Shown here: positions 42,457-51,158 of the stretch, in pieces
Position numbering within the stretch: the first letter of the stretch is position 1
Layout: every line of letters begins with the position of its first letter
From: Acidobacteriota bacterium
Lineage (GTDB): Bacteria > Actinomycetota > Acidimicrobiia > Acidimicrobiales > Microtrichaceae
Reading direction: 5' to 3'
Assembly: GCA_003577145.1 (NCBI GenBank)
Contig: QEUP01000009.1
Span: 1-64,000 of the forward strand
DNA length: 64,000 nucleotides
The notes under the pieces: model-generated
Told to the model about the DNA's origin: nothing
The model's database searches: none
What the model saw: only the letters and a program-made list of their open reading frames with translations
Translations under genes and position numbers: made by a program

Positions 42457-42593
42457 TCGCTGCCGGAAGGCCGTCTCGGCCCGGCGGAACCCGGGGTCTG
42501 CCGGAGGCCGCTCCCGACAGGTCCGATTCCAGCGCTCGAACCGGGCGCGGGTAGGGTGACTCACCGACAAGGTCCAACAGGACAGGGGGAGTG

Positions 42594-42983
42594 ATGGGCA
42601 AGCAGATCCCGATTGTGGACTACCTCGTCCTCGACGACGGCGATCCACACCTCATGGCCCACGAGTGCAGCGAGTGCGGTGCCCGCTACTTCGATCGCCG
42701 CAACGCCTGTGCGAGCTGTGGTGGCCGTGAGTTCACCCAGCGGCCGCTGCCCACCGACGGCGTGTTGCGCACTTTCACGATCTTCGGGCGTTCCGACAAG
42801 CCATTCGCTTCCGGTGTCGTCGAGCTGAGCGACGGCACCAGCGTCAAGGCGAACATCGTCGGCATCGACCCCGATCCTGACCGCATCGAGTTGGGGATGA
42901 AGGTCGATATGACCACCTTCTCGGCCGGAACCGACGACGACGGGACCGAAGCGATCTGCTTCGGCTTCGCTCCATCTAGCTGA
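42594..42983 (+). CDS. DUF35 family OB-fold/zinc-ribbon protein
   Basis: A 129-residue protein with an N-terminal zinc ribbon (CSECGARYF and CASCGGREF) and an OB-fold part with GVVELSDGTSVKANIVGID. DUF35 proteins typically form complexes with the thiolase-like protein encoded next to them and may handle acyl-CoA or aldol substrates. The start is the ATG at 42594 after GGGGGAGTG; the thiolase follows 19 bases later. Confidence 0.87.
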   Translation: MGKQIPIVDYLVLDDGDPHLMAHECSECGARYFDRRNACASCGGREFTQRPLPTDGVLRTFTIFGRSDKPFASGVVELSDGTSVKANIVGIDPDPDRIELGMKVDMTTFSAGTDDDGTEAICFGFAPSS

Positions 42984-43002
42984 ATCGACCTGGAGTAGAG
43001 GA

Positions 43003-44214
43003 ATGGGACAGGACGTCTGGGTGCTCGGGACCCACATGACCAGATTCGCCCGGTATGACGACAAGGATCTCATCGACCTCGGGTCCGAGGCCTGTCTCGG
43101 CGCTTTGGATGACGGGGGAGTGACGATACATGACATGGGGGTCCTTGCCTCGGGCAACCTCGGCGAGGCTGCCGGCGGTGTCGGTCAGCGTCTCCAGAAG
43201 CAGATAGGTCAGACCGGCATTCCCGTCTACAACGTGGCCAACGCCTGTGCCACAGGTGCGACCGCGTTCCGGACGGTCCTGTTGACGATCAAGGCCGGCG
43301 AGGCCGACATGGGCCTGGCGGTCGGCCTCGAGCAGATGGGCAAGATGGGCATGCTCGGTGGAGGGCGGGGCGGTGGTCGCGGCGATGGCAGGAAGGTGTT
43401 CACGCCACGGGGCCGCTACGGAGCCGTGATGGGTGTCGAGGGGCGAATCGGCACGGGCATGATGCCCGGGGTCTTCGCGCAGGCGGGCATGGAGTACGCC
43501 TACGAGAACGACGGGGTCGGCTTCGACCAGTTCGCCAAGGTGGCAGAGAAGAACCATGCCCACTCGGTCCTGAACCCACTGGCGCAATACCAGAAGGAGT
43601 TCAGCATCGACGAGATCAAGCAGGCCGAGATGATCTCGTACCCCAACACCTTGCTGATGTGCTGTCCGACCGGTGACGGAGCAGCGGCGGCGGTGCTGGT
43701 CGGCGAGGAGAAGCTCCGCAGCCTCTCCAAGGAACAGCAGCAGCGGGCGGTGAAGGTATCGGCGTCGGTTCTGACGTCAGATCCCTGGACGGAGAGCTGT
43801 CAGGTCCAGCCCGATGTGAACACCCTCACCCGCAATGCCGCGGTCCAGGCCTACGAGCAGGCCGGTGTCGGTCCCGAGGATCTCGACCTGGTCGAACTGC
43901 ACGACTGCTTCGCTACCGCCGAGCTCGTCCACTACGACAACCTCCAACTCTGCGAGCCCGGCGGGGCCGGCGACTTCATAGACTCAGGGGGGCCGTGGCG
44001 GGACGGCAGGACGCCGGTGAACGTGAGTGGTGGCCTGCTCTCGAAGGGCCACCCGCTCGGTGCGACCGGTATAGCGAACATCTACGAGGTGGCGACGCAC
44101 CTGCGAGGCGAGGCGGGTGATCGCCAGATCGAAGGCGCGAAGGTGGGGCTGACCCACGTCATCGGCCTCGGCTCGGCCTGCGGGGTGCACATACTGGAGA
44201 AGGCTGCCGGCTGA
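43003..44214 (+). CDS. Thiolase superfamily protein (SCP-x/lipid-transfer type)
   Basis: A 403-residue thiolase-fold protein. NVANACATGATAFRT carries the nucleophilic Cys position, LHDCFATAEL the usual His motif, GGLLSKGHPLGATG the second His and SACGVHI the C-terminal Cys. The sterol carrier protein X type of thiolase fits best. With its DUF35 partner it could be a thiolase or a retro-aldolase of the Ltp2/ChsH2 kind; the intact Cys favours a thiolase. The pathway is not identifiable from neighbours. Confidence 0.87.
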   Translation: MGQDVWVLGTHMTRFARYDDKDLIDLGSEACLGALDDGGVTIHDMGVLASGNLGEAAGGVGQRLQKQIGQTGIPVYNVANACATGATAFRTVLLTIKAGEADMGLAVGLEQMGKMGMLGGGRGGGRGDGRKVFTPRGRYGAVMGVEGRIGTGMMPGVFAQAGMEYAYENDGVGFDQFAKVAEKNHAHSVLNPLAQYQKEFSIDEIKQAEMISYPNTLLMCCPTGDGAAAAVLVGEEKLRSLSKEQQQRAVKVSASVLTSDPWTESCQVQPDVNTLTRNAAVQAYEQAGVGPEDLDLVELHDCFATAELVHYDNLQLCEPGGAGDFIDSGGPWRDGRTPVNVSGGLLSKGHPLGATGIANIYEVATHLRGEAGDRQIEGAKVGLTHVIGLGSACGVHILEKAAG

Positions 44215-44231
44215 CTCCCGGGTGATCGCCC

Positions 44232-45167
44232 ATGAGAGCCGTGAAGCGCAGCGCCGACGGTGTAACCGTGTTCGAGGCACCGGAGCCCAGCGGGCCCGGG
44301 GTGACGGTCCATGTGCGGGCGGCGAGCATCTGCGGGAGTGATCTCAAGCTGCTGGAGTTCGGGCCGTCGGAGCACATCATCGGCCACGAGATCGCCGGTG
44401 TGCTCGACGACGGCACGCCGGTGGCCGTCGAGCCGAAGGTGCCGTGCCGCGAGTGCAGCTGGTGCCGGTCGGGAAACGAGCAGCTCTGCGATCAGATCGT
44501 CATGTCCATGTTGGGATTGACCTGTGACGGCGGGATGGCCGAGAGGATGGTGGTGGACGAACGGTGTCTCGTTCGCCTCCAGTCATCGACGCCCGTCGCA
44601 GACTCCAGTCTCGTCGAACCGTTGTCGGTAGGGGTCCACGGCCTTCATCGCGCGGGGCTCGAAGCCGGCCAGAAGGTGGCTGTGGTGGGCGCCGGTGCGA
44701 TAGGCCTGTGTGCGGCGGTAGCCGCGCTGCACCTGGGCTGTGAGGTGGATGTAGCTGCTCGTCACGAGACCCAGCGCAAGGCCGTCGAGGCGATCGGCGC
44801 CGATCAGGATCCCGAAGGCAGGTACGAGATCGTGGTGGATGCCGCCGGGACCGAGTCGAGTCATCTGCGCTCGTCCGAGCTGTGCGCCAAGGGCGGGACG
44901 TTGCTGCTGTTGGGCTCGTACTTCGGTGACCTGGTGCTGCCAGGTCTGCCGATCACCGGCAACGAGGTGAGCGTCGTACCTGCCTTCATGTGCGGTACTC
45001 ACGCGGGACGTCGCGAGATCGAAACGGCGGCGGAGGTGCTGGCCCGGCGTCCCGAGGTCGCCGGCGCGCTGATCACCCACCGGTTCCCTCTCGACGAGGC
45101 GCCGGAAGCATTCAGGGTTGCCGCCGACCGGGCCGCCGGCGCGATCAAGGTAGTGCTCGAGCCCTAG
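44232..45167 (+). CDS. Zinc-dependent medium-chain dehydrogenase
   Basis: A 311-residue alcohol dehydrogenase-like enzyme. [12 protein letters not shown] supplies the catalytic zinc Cys, [10 protein letters not shown] the His/Glu, and [15 protein letters not shown] the four-Cys structural zinc site. [15 protein letters not shown] is the NAD(P) fold. Slightly short for the family. Seventeen bases after the thiolase gene, so it may act in the same pathway. Its last four bases overlap the convergent YyaL-like gene. Confidence 0.88.
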   Translation: MRAVKRSADGVTVFEAPEPSGPGVTVHVRAASICGSDLKLLEFGPSEHIIGHEIAGVLDDGTPVAVEPKVPCRECSWCRSGNEQLCDQIVMSMLGLTCDGGMAERMVVDERCLVRLQSSTPVADSSLVEPLSVGVHGLHRAGLEAGQKVAVVGAGAIGLCAAVAALHLGCEVDVAARHETQRKAVEAIGADQDPEGRYEIVVDAAGTESSHLRSSELCAKGGTLLLLGSYFGDLVLPGLPITGNEVSVVPAFMCGTHAGRREIETAAEVLARRPEVAGALITHRFPLDEAPEAFRVAADRAAGAIKVVLEP

Positions 45168-47155
45168 CCCGCCTCCAGCTGAGCCGCCAGCTCCTCGCGG
45201 GTGCCAACCGGCTGACGGCAGGCGAAGTCACGGCACACGAAGGCGTAGCCGTCCTCCCGGGAATCCCACAGCGGGGAGTCGAAGCGCTCGCCCCAGGCGA
45301 GGACCGCGTTGGGTAGGTAACGTGCGCGCACGGTGTTGACGAGGTCGGGACGATCTCCAGCTACGACGATCTCGGTTGGGCCGGAGACGAGCAGGTCGAC
45401 CGCACCCAACATGTGGGCGAAGGCGGTGGGGTGGCTTTCGAGCGGCACAGCTACGACTGCCAGGACGGCCTCTGCCCTGGTTCGCCAGCCGGTCTCGCCG
45501 GTGAGTGCCGCCAGCCGGAGCAGTGCGAGGGCCGCGTTGGCGTTGGCCGAAGGTAGGGCATTGTCGAGTATGTCCTTGGGACGGGTGATGAGCGGTTCGG
45601 CGTCCACCCCGGTGGTGAACAGGCCGCCGGTGGAGTCGTCCCAGAACAAGTCGAGCATGGCGTTGGCCACCGCAGTTGCCTCGTCCAGCCAACGGACCCT
45701 GCCGGTTGCCTCATACAGACGGGTGAATGCGTCGAGGAGCGCGGCGTAGTCTGCCGCGAAGGCAGGTTGGCCGACCTGCGGAAGTGCGTCGGCGCTCCCC
45801 GGCTGCCAGGAGCGAAGCCAACGGCCGTCCCTGCGGCGGAGCTCGGCGAGGAGGAGCTCGGCGCCGGCCACCGCCTCGTCCAGCCAGGCATCGTTCCCGG
45901 TCGCAGCAGCGGCCTCGGCGAGGCTCGCCAGCATCAATGCGTTCCACTCGGTGAGGACCTTGTCGTCCAGCCCGGGGCGGGGTCGCCGATCTCGTGCCTG
46001 GAGGAGTCGCCGGCGGGCTTCATCGATCTCGGGCGGGCGAAGGAGGTCGCCGCGTACGGGCCGGTGGAGGATGTTGGTGCCCTCGAAGTTGCCCTCGTCG
46101 GTCACGCCGTACCATTCGATCGCCGCCGCGGCGTCGCTGCCGAGGATGCCTTCGATCTCGGACTTGGCCCAGGTGTAGAACCTGCCTTCGACTCCTTCGG
46201 AATCGGCGTCTTCTGAGGAGCAGAAGCCGCCCTGCGGGTGGCGCAGGTCGCCGATCACGTAGCCGATCGTCTCGTCGACGATCTGCTTGAACCGTTGTTC
46301 CCCGGTGACCTGCCAGGCATGGAGGTAGACGCGTGTCAGGAGGGCGTTGTCGTAGAGCATCTTCTCGAAGTGAGGCACCAGCCAGTGTCGATCGACCGAA
46401 TAGCGCGAGAAGCCCCCGCCGAGTTGGTCGTAGATCCCTCCCGATGCCATGGCGTCGAGCGTGCGGGTGATTACCTCCAAGGTGTTCTCTGCCCGGTTGT
46501 GGTGGTGGGCACGCAGCAGGAACTCCAAGTGCATGGCCTGTGGGAACTTGGGTGCTCCGCCGAACCCACCCCATTCCGGGTCGTGCTGTGCCCGCAGATC
46601 GCGGTAGGCACCGGCCAGGACCTCCTGGCCGGGTAGCTGATCGCCGGGGGCGAAGACCGACGCCCTCTCGAGTGCCTGGGTGAGAGCAGTCGCCTGCTCG
46701 ATGAGGTCAGCACGCTTGTCCTGCCATGCCTCGATCACCGCGTCGAGCAGCTCGCGGAACGACGGTAGCTGTCCGCGCCGCTCGTCGGGGTAGTAGGTGC
46801 CACAGTGGAAGGGCTCACCCTGGGGGGTCATGAACACCGTCATCGGCCAGCCCCCCTGGCCGGTCATGGCCTGGGTGGCGTCCATGTAGACGGCGTCGAT
46901 GTCAGGCCGCTCCTCCCGGTCAACCTTCACGTTGACGAAGTGCTCGTTCATCATCTCGGCCGTGGCGGGATCCTCGAACGATTCGTGGGCCATGACATGG
47001 CACCAGTGACAGGAGGAGTAGCCGATCGACAGCAGGATCGGCAGGTCCCGTCGCTTCGCCTCGGTGAAGGCCTCCTCGCCCCAGGGGTACCAGTCCACGG
47101 GGTTGGCGGCGTGCTGCAGCAGGTAAGGACTGGATTCGCCGGCGAGGCGGTTCAT
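45164..47155 (-). CDS. YyaL/spermatogenesis-associated protein 20 family (DUF255) protein
   Basis: A 663-residue cytoplasmic protein. The N-terminal thioredoxin-like DUF255 domain begins [21 protein letters not shown] and has [15 protein letters not shown] (CxxC). The rest is an (alpha/alpha)6-barrel region including [38 protein letters not shown] and [18 protein letters not shown]. Widely conserved from bacteria to animals, with no settled biochemical role. It starts 114 bases upstream of the SDR start on the other strand. Confidence 0.92.
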   Translation of the reverse strand: MNRLAGESSPYLLQHAANPVDWYPWGEEAFTEAKRRDLPILLSIGYSSCHWCHVMAHESFEDPATAEMMNEHFVNVKVDREERPDIDAVYMDATQAMTGQGGWPMTVFMTPQGEPFHCGTYYPDERRGQLPSFRELLDAVIEAWQDKRADLIEQATALTQALERASVFAPGDQLPGQEVLAGAYRDLRAQHDPEWGGFGGAPKFPQAMHLEFLLRAHHHNRAENTLEVITRTLDAMASGGIYDQLGGGFSRYSVDRHWLVPHFEKMLYDNALLTRVYLHAWQVTGEQRFKQIVDETIGYVIGDLRHPQGGFCSSEDADSEGVEGRFYTWAKSEIEGILGSDAAAAIEWYGVTDEGNFEGTNILHRPVRGDLLRPPEIDEARRRLLQARDRRPRPGLDDKVLTEWNALMLASLAEAAAATGNDAWLDEAVAGAELLLAELRRRDGRWLRSWQPGSADALPQVGQPAFAADYAALLDAFTRLYEATGRVRWLDEATAVANAMLDLFWDDSTGGLFTTGVDAEPLITRPKDILDNALPSANANAALALLRLAALTGETGWRTRAEAVLAVVAVPLESHPTAFAHMLGAVDLLVSGPTEIVVAGDRPDLVNTVRARYLPNAVLAWGERFDSPLWDSREDGYAFVCRDFACRQPVGTREELAAQLEAG

Positions 47156-47269
47156 GCTCCAGAGCCTAGAGGGGTGCTGAGCACCAACGTTCGTGATGAG
47201 GGCTCATCGAGCTGATGTTGGGGCGTGGAGTGGGGAGCCCCGTGGCTCCACCAGGTAGATTCCTCGGCT

Positions 47270-48016
47270 GTGGAGATGCGACTCGATGACAGGGTGGCAC
47301 TGGTGACCGGTGCTTCACGCGGGATCGGCCGCGCCATTGCCGCTACCTTCGCATCGAACGGGGCTGACGTGATGCTCACCTCGCGCAAGGAAGACGCGCT
47401 GCGCGACACGGCGCAGCAGATGGAGGGCAACGTCGAGGTGTTCGCAGCCAACGCGGGTGAGCCGGATCAGGCCGAGGCCTGCGTCGATGCGACCCTCGAG
47501 CGGTTCGGCCGCATCGACGTGCTGGTCAACAACGCCGCCACGAACCCGTACATGGGTCCTTCGATCGACATCGACCTGCCCCGTTACGACAAGACCTGGC
47601 AGGTCAACATGAGGGGCCCGCTCGTGTGGACACAGCTCGCGTGGAACCGCTTCATGAAGGCCCACGGTGGCAACGTCATCAACATCTCGTCAGTCGGCGG
47701 TTTCAGCGTCGAGCCTGCCATAGGCATCTACAACGCCACCAAGGCTGCCCTCATCCACCTCACCCGTACCCTTGCCTGCGAACTGTCGCCTGGCGTGCGG
47801 GTGAACGCGATCTGCCCCGGGTTGGTGAAGACCGACATGGCTCGCGCCCTGTGGCAGCCGAACGAGCAGGCCTTGGCGAACGCCATGCCGCTGGGCAGGC
47901 TCGGAGAACCCCAGGACATCGCCAATGCCGCGCTGTTCCTGGCCAGCGATCTCGCCTCGTGGATCACCGGCACTACGCTGGTGGTGGACGGCGGGATAAC
48001 GGTGCGGTCGCGATAG
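47270..48016 (+). CDS. Short-chain dehydrogenase/reductase
   Basis: A 248-residue classical SDR with NAD(P) motif TGASRGIG, NNAATNP, the catalytic Ser in NISSVGG, and YNATK (Tyr and Lys). The C-terminal ASDLASWITGTTLVVDGG is typical. The GTG at 47270 (V/MEMRLDDRVALVTGA) is preferred; the ATG six bases on is an alternative. Substrate unknown. It ends 45 bases before a strong hairpin. Confidence 0.88.
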   Translation: MEMRLDDRVALVTGASRGIGRAIAATFASNGADVMLTSRKEDALRDTAQQMEGNVEVFAANAGEPDQAEACVDATLERFGRIDVLVNNAATNPYMGPSIDIDLPRYDKTWQVNMRGPLVWTQLAWNRFMKAHGGNVINISSVGGFSVEPAIGIYNATKAALIHLTRTLACELSPGVRVNAICPGLVKTDMARALWQPNEQALANAMPLGRLGEPQDIANAALFLASDLASWITGTTLVVDGGITVRSR

Positions 48017-48060
48017 GGCCCACAGCGCCCAGTACCGAAGAACCAGGATCCGCGAAGCGG

Positions 48061-48081
48061 GGTGTTGCCTGCGGCAACACC
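48061..48081. terminator. Bidirectional hairpin terminator between convergent genes
   Basis: GGTGTTGCC (48061-48069) and GGCAACACC (48073-48081) form a perfect 9-base-pair stem with a 3-base loop. It lies in the 68-base gap between the ends of the SDR and menE genes. There is no T-run, as is common in high-GC actinobacteria. The stem sequence resembles the GGTGTTGG stem of the repeats at 12.5 kb. Confidence 0.65.
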
Positions 48082-48084
48082 TGC

Positions 48085-49215
48085 TCAGCACGGCAGCTCC
48101 CCCCGCCGGAGCTTGCCGAGAGTTGTCCGTGGCAGGGCGTCGACCAACAGCAGCTCCTTCGGAGCGGAGTAGGCGGGTAGGCGCTCTTTCACCAGCCGGC
48201 GCAGATCCTGCAAGCGAGGGGGTGACCGAGGATCCTGGGGGACGACCATGGCGACGACGCGCTCTCCCCACTCCTCATCGGGACGGCCGACAACAGCCAC
48301 GTCGCGCACCCGGGGGTCGCTTCGTAGAACCTCCTCGACGGGCTGGGGCCAGACGTTCTCCCCGCCGGTGATTATCAACTCGTCAGCGCGGCCCTCGACG
48401 ACGAGTCGCCTGTCGCCGGCAGCGAGATGGCCGACGTCGCCGGTCCGGAACCAACCGGCACTGTCCTTCGGATCGGTACCGTCGCGGTAGCAGCGCAGGA
48501 GGGTGTGGGATCGCACGAGGATCTCGCCCGGGGTCGGGCCGGCGGATCCGATCCGCACCTCGACCCCGTTCAGGGGGAGGCCGTCATAGACCACCCCGCT
48601 CCCGGTCTCGGTCATGCCGTAGCTGGCAACAGTGTTGACGGGACGGTCCTCAGGAATCGCCGAGCCACCCAGGAGGATCCGTACGAACAGGGAAGGATCG
48701 ATCCTGCGTAGCATGGTCGGAACGAGTGATATGTGCGTCGAACCGGCTCGGGCAGCCGCCTCGACACGCGCGGGATCGAAGCTGGGATGCACCTCTAGCT
48801 CGGCTCCGGTGATGAGCGCTCGGGTGACGACCGACAGGCCGCCGATGTGGTTGAGCGGCAGGCACGCCAGCCAGCGAATGGCTGGCGTGACTCCCAGAGC
48901 AGTGGTAGTGGCGTAGGCCGACGCTTCCACGGCTTCACGGGTGAGCACCACCCCCTTGGGCTGCCCGCCTGCGCCGCTGGTCGCCACCACGAGGGCATCG
49001 TCGGGCTCCACGGGAACGGGGTTCCCACAAGCCGACTCCTCACCGGTGCCGTCCATCACGCGAGCTGGGCTGAACGCGTTCAGCAGTTCGGAGACCACCC
49101 GGCGCGGAGCGCGCGGGTCCAGGGGCAGTACGGCATCACCGCGCAGCCAGATCTTCTCTAGCGCACGCACGAAGCCAGGCCCGCCCTCCATGTGCAGGGC
49201 GACCAGATCGGGCAC
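48085..49215 (-). CDS. menE: o-succinylbenzoate-CoA ligase
   Basis: A 376-residue adenylate-forming enzyme that activates o-succinylbenzoate with CoA. TSGAGGQPKGVVLT is the P-loop-like motif, CLPLNHIGGLS, ASYGMTETGSG, GWFRTGDVG and the C-terminal TTLGKLRR (catalytic Lys) follow. The short N-terminus is like other actinobacterial MenE proteins. The GTG at 49215 lies in a 34-base repeat. Nearby menA and menH support the name over a generic acyl-CoA ligase. Confidence 0.85.
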   Translation of the reverse strand: MPDLVALHMEGGPGFVRALEKIWLRGDAVLPLDPRAPRRVVSELLNAFSPARVMDGTGEESACGNPVPVEPDDALVVATSGAGGQPKGVVLTREAVEASAYATTTALGVTPAIRWLACLPLNHIGGLSVVTRALITGAELEVHPSFDPARVEAAARAGSTHISLVPTMLRRIDPSLFVRILLGGSAIPEDRPVNTVASYGMTETGSGVVYDGLPLNGVEVRIGSAGPTPGEILVRSHTLLRCYRDGTDPKDSAGWFRTGDVGHLAAGDRRLVVEGRADELIITGGENVWPQPVEEVLRSDPRVRDVAVVGRPDEEWGERVVAMVVPQDPRSPPRLQDLRRLVKERLPAYSAPKELLLVDALPRTTLGKLRRGELPC

Positions 49216-49239
49216 GCTCGGAGCCTAGTGGCGAGGGTG
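49206..49239. repeat. 34-base repeat, copy over the menE start
   Basis: GATCGGGCACGCTCGGAGCC and the following bases to GCGAGGGTG match the copy at 49272-49305 in about 30 of 34 positions. On the minus strand it contains the menE GTG start and first codons. Confidence 0.7.
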
Positions 49240-49271
49240 CTGCGGCTCTGGCCGGCGACCTCACCCTCCAC

Positions 49272-49305
49272 GATCGGGCACGCTTGGAGCCGGATGGCGA
49301 GGGTG
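49272..49305. repeat. 34-base repeat, upstream copy
   Basis: Second copy, 66 bases upstream of the menE start copy, between the divergent menE and menA genes. On the minus strand it carries a decoy GTGCCCGATC start-like sequence. The spacer and copies look like a local tandem duplication. Confidence 0.7.
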
Positions 49306-49350
49306 GGTGATACTCGCGGTCGTGCACTCGGATGTGGTTGACACGGCGCC

Positions 49351-50250
49351 ATGAACCGCTGGCTGGTCGGAGCACGGCCCCGCACCCTTGCCGCAGCGCT
49401 CGTACCTGTCATGGTGGGAACCGCGGCGGCCGCAGGTCTGAATCAGCCCGGAACCGGCTGGGCCAAGGGGATCATCTGGTGGCGCGCCGGTTGCGCGCTC
49501 GTCGTCGCGGTGGCGGTACAGGTTGCCACCAACTATGCCAATGACTACAGCGACGGCATCCGGGGTGTCGACAGCGAGGATCGGATCGGACCGGCCCGGC
49601 TGGTCGGCTCCGGCTTGGCTACCGCCGCGGAGGTGAAGCGGGCGATGATCGCGGCCTTCGCGGTTACCCTCGTCGCTGGCACGCCACTGGTCCTGGCGGT
49701 GGGCTGGGAGCTGGTAGCGGTCGGTGTTGCGGCAGTGGCCGCGGGCTGGTTCTACACGGGTGGCTCGCGGCCCTATGGCTACGCAGGCTACGGTGAGGTC
49801 TTCGTCTTCGTGTTCTTCGGGCTGGTGGCAACCGTCGGCTCCACCTATGTCCAGGTCGAGGCCGTCACCGCCCTGTCGTTGCTGTGCGGGGTGGCGGTGG
49901 GTTCGCTGTCCACGGCACTGCTGGTGGTGAACAACCTCCGTGACATCCCCGGCGACTCCAGGTGCGGCAAGCGAACCCTGGCCGTGAGGATGGGGGAGAA
50001 CCGGACCAGGATCGTCTACACCGGATTGATGGTGGTGCCGTATCTGCTGTTGCCGTTGATCGCCGGCGTCTACGCCCGCCCGGTCGCCGCTGCAGCCTTC
50101 GTGGTGATCCTGCCGGCGCGCCGACCGGTCCTGCGTGTGCTGGAAGGTGCCGTAGGCCCGGACCTGATCCCGGTCCTGGGCCAGACCGGCCTGGTCCAGT
50201 TGGCCTTCGGTGTCACGCTTGCCACCGGCCTGTGGCTCTCGGCGCCGTGA
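49351..50250 (+). CDS. menA: 1,4-dihydroxy-2-naphthoate prenyltransferase
   Basis: A 299-residue UbiA-family membrane enzyme that attaches the isoprenoid chain to DHNA to give demethylmenaquinone. RWLVGARPRTLAAALVPV, the first Asp-rich motif NYANDYSDGIRGVD and the second region NNLRDIPGDSRCGKRTLAVR are visible; about nine membrane helices. The ATG at 49351 lies just after the menE/menA divergent region. Confidence 0.93.
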   Translation: MNRWLVGARPRTLAAALVPVMVGTAAAAGLNQPGTGWAKGIIWWRAGCALVVAVAVQVATNYANDYSDGIRGVDSEDRIGPARLVGSGLATAAEVKRAMIAAFAVTLVAGTPLVLAVGWELVAVGVAAVAAGWFYTGGSRPYGYAGYGEVFVFVFFGLVATVGSTYVQVEAVTALSLLCGVAVGSLSTALLVVNNLRDIPGDSRCGKRTLAVRMGENRTRIVYTGLMVVPYLLLPLIAGVYARPVAAAAFVVILPARRPVLRVLEGAVGPDLIPVLGQTGLVQLAFGVTLATGLWLSAP

Positions 50251-50266
50251 GCTGACCTCCAGGCGA

Positions 50267-51058
50267 TCAGAGGCCGTTGTCCTGGAGCCAGGGGACCACC
50301 GCAGCGAGGAAGCCGCCGGGGTTCTCCAGGTGAAGCGCGTGCCCGGCACGGGGTACGGCTCGGTACTCGGCGTTGCCCCCGATCGTGTCAGCCATCTCCC
50401 GGCCGAGGGCCGAGAACCGCTCGTCGCGTTCGCCTGCCAGGACGAGGACCGGCATGGCGAGTCGGCGGAGAGCTTCCCAGAGCGGCGCCTGGGTGCCGGT
50501 TCCCGCTTCGCGCAGGCTCGCCGCAAGGGCCAGAGGGTCGTTCCGGTGGCGTTCCCGGAGTGCGGCTCGCTCGGCTGGGAGCTGGGCGAACAGCGGTTGG
50601 GCGAGCCAGCGGTCGAGAAAGGTGTCGATCCCCTCGCTCTCCAACAACTCAGCCCAGCTCTCGTCGAGGGCGATCCGTTCCGTTCTCTCAGCCTCGCTAC
50701 GCAGGCCGGGTGAAGCTCCGATCAGCACCAGCCCCCGAACCCGGGAAGCCCCGTCGGCAAGTGCCGCGTGCAGGCACAGGCGCCCACCCATGGAGTAGCC
50801 GACGTAGGTAGCGACACCGCCGGTAGCGAGGAGAAGCCGCCCTGCTTCTTCGAGACCGGCGCCAATGGTGCGGGATGCTCCGTGGCGGGGCGCGTCGACG
50901 AGGACCAGCTCGTGGGATGTCGCCAACGGATCTGCTAGAGCGTCCCAGACCCGCCGGGTCTGGGTGAACCCGTGCACCAGCACCAGGCGAGGGCCGCCGC
51001 CGCAGATCTCATGAGCCAAGCGCGCGGGGTCTCCCGCGGTCACGGAATCGTGCAGCAC
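50267..51058 (-). CDS. menH: SHCHC synthase-like alpha/beta hydrolase
   Basis: A 263-residue alpha/beta hydrolase from the GTG at 51058; the frame continues upstream through the divergent lipoprotein gene, so longer versions are unlikely. LVLVHGFTQTRRVWDAL is the oxyanion region, VGYSMGGRLCLHAAL holds the nucleophile Ser, VLAGERDERF the Asp and RAGHALHLENP the His. LIGASPGL and DRWLAQPLFAQLP are MenH-like features. It would remove pyruvate from SEPHCHC made by MenD. The name rests on sequence flavour plus men neighbours. Confidence 0.78.
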   Translation of the reverse strand: MLHDSVTAGDPARLAHEICGGGPRLVLVHGFTQTRRVWDALADPLATSHELVLVDAPRHGASRTIGAGLEEAGRLLLATGGVATYVGYSMGGRLCLHAALADGASRVRGLVLIGASPGLRSEAERTERIALDESWAELLESEGIDTFLDRWLAQPLFAQLPAERAALRERHRNDPLALAASLREAGTGTQAPLWEALRRLAMPVLVLAGERDERFSALGREMADTIGGNAEYRAVPRAGHALHLENPGGFLAAVVPWLQDNGL

Positions 51059-51158
51059 GTCGGAGATCCTAAGCCTGGGCCATGTGGCTGGTCCTCGTGT
51101 CCGGTCCCGGACACCGCCGACCTGCCACGCAACGAACGAACGTTTATTGTCCACGGCC

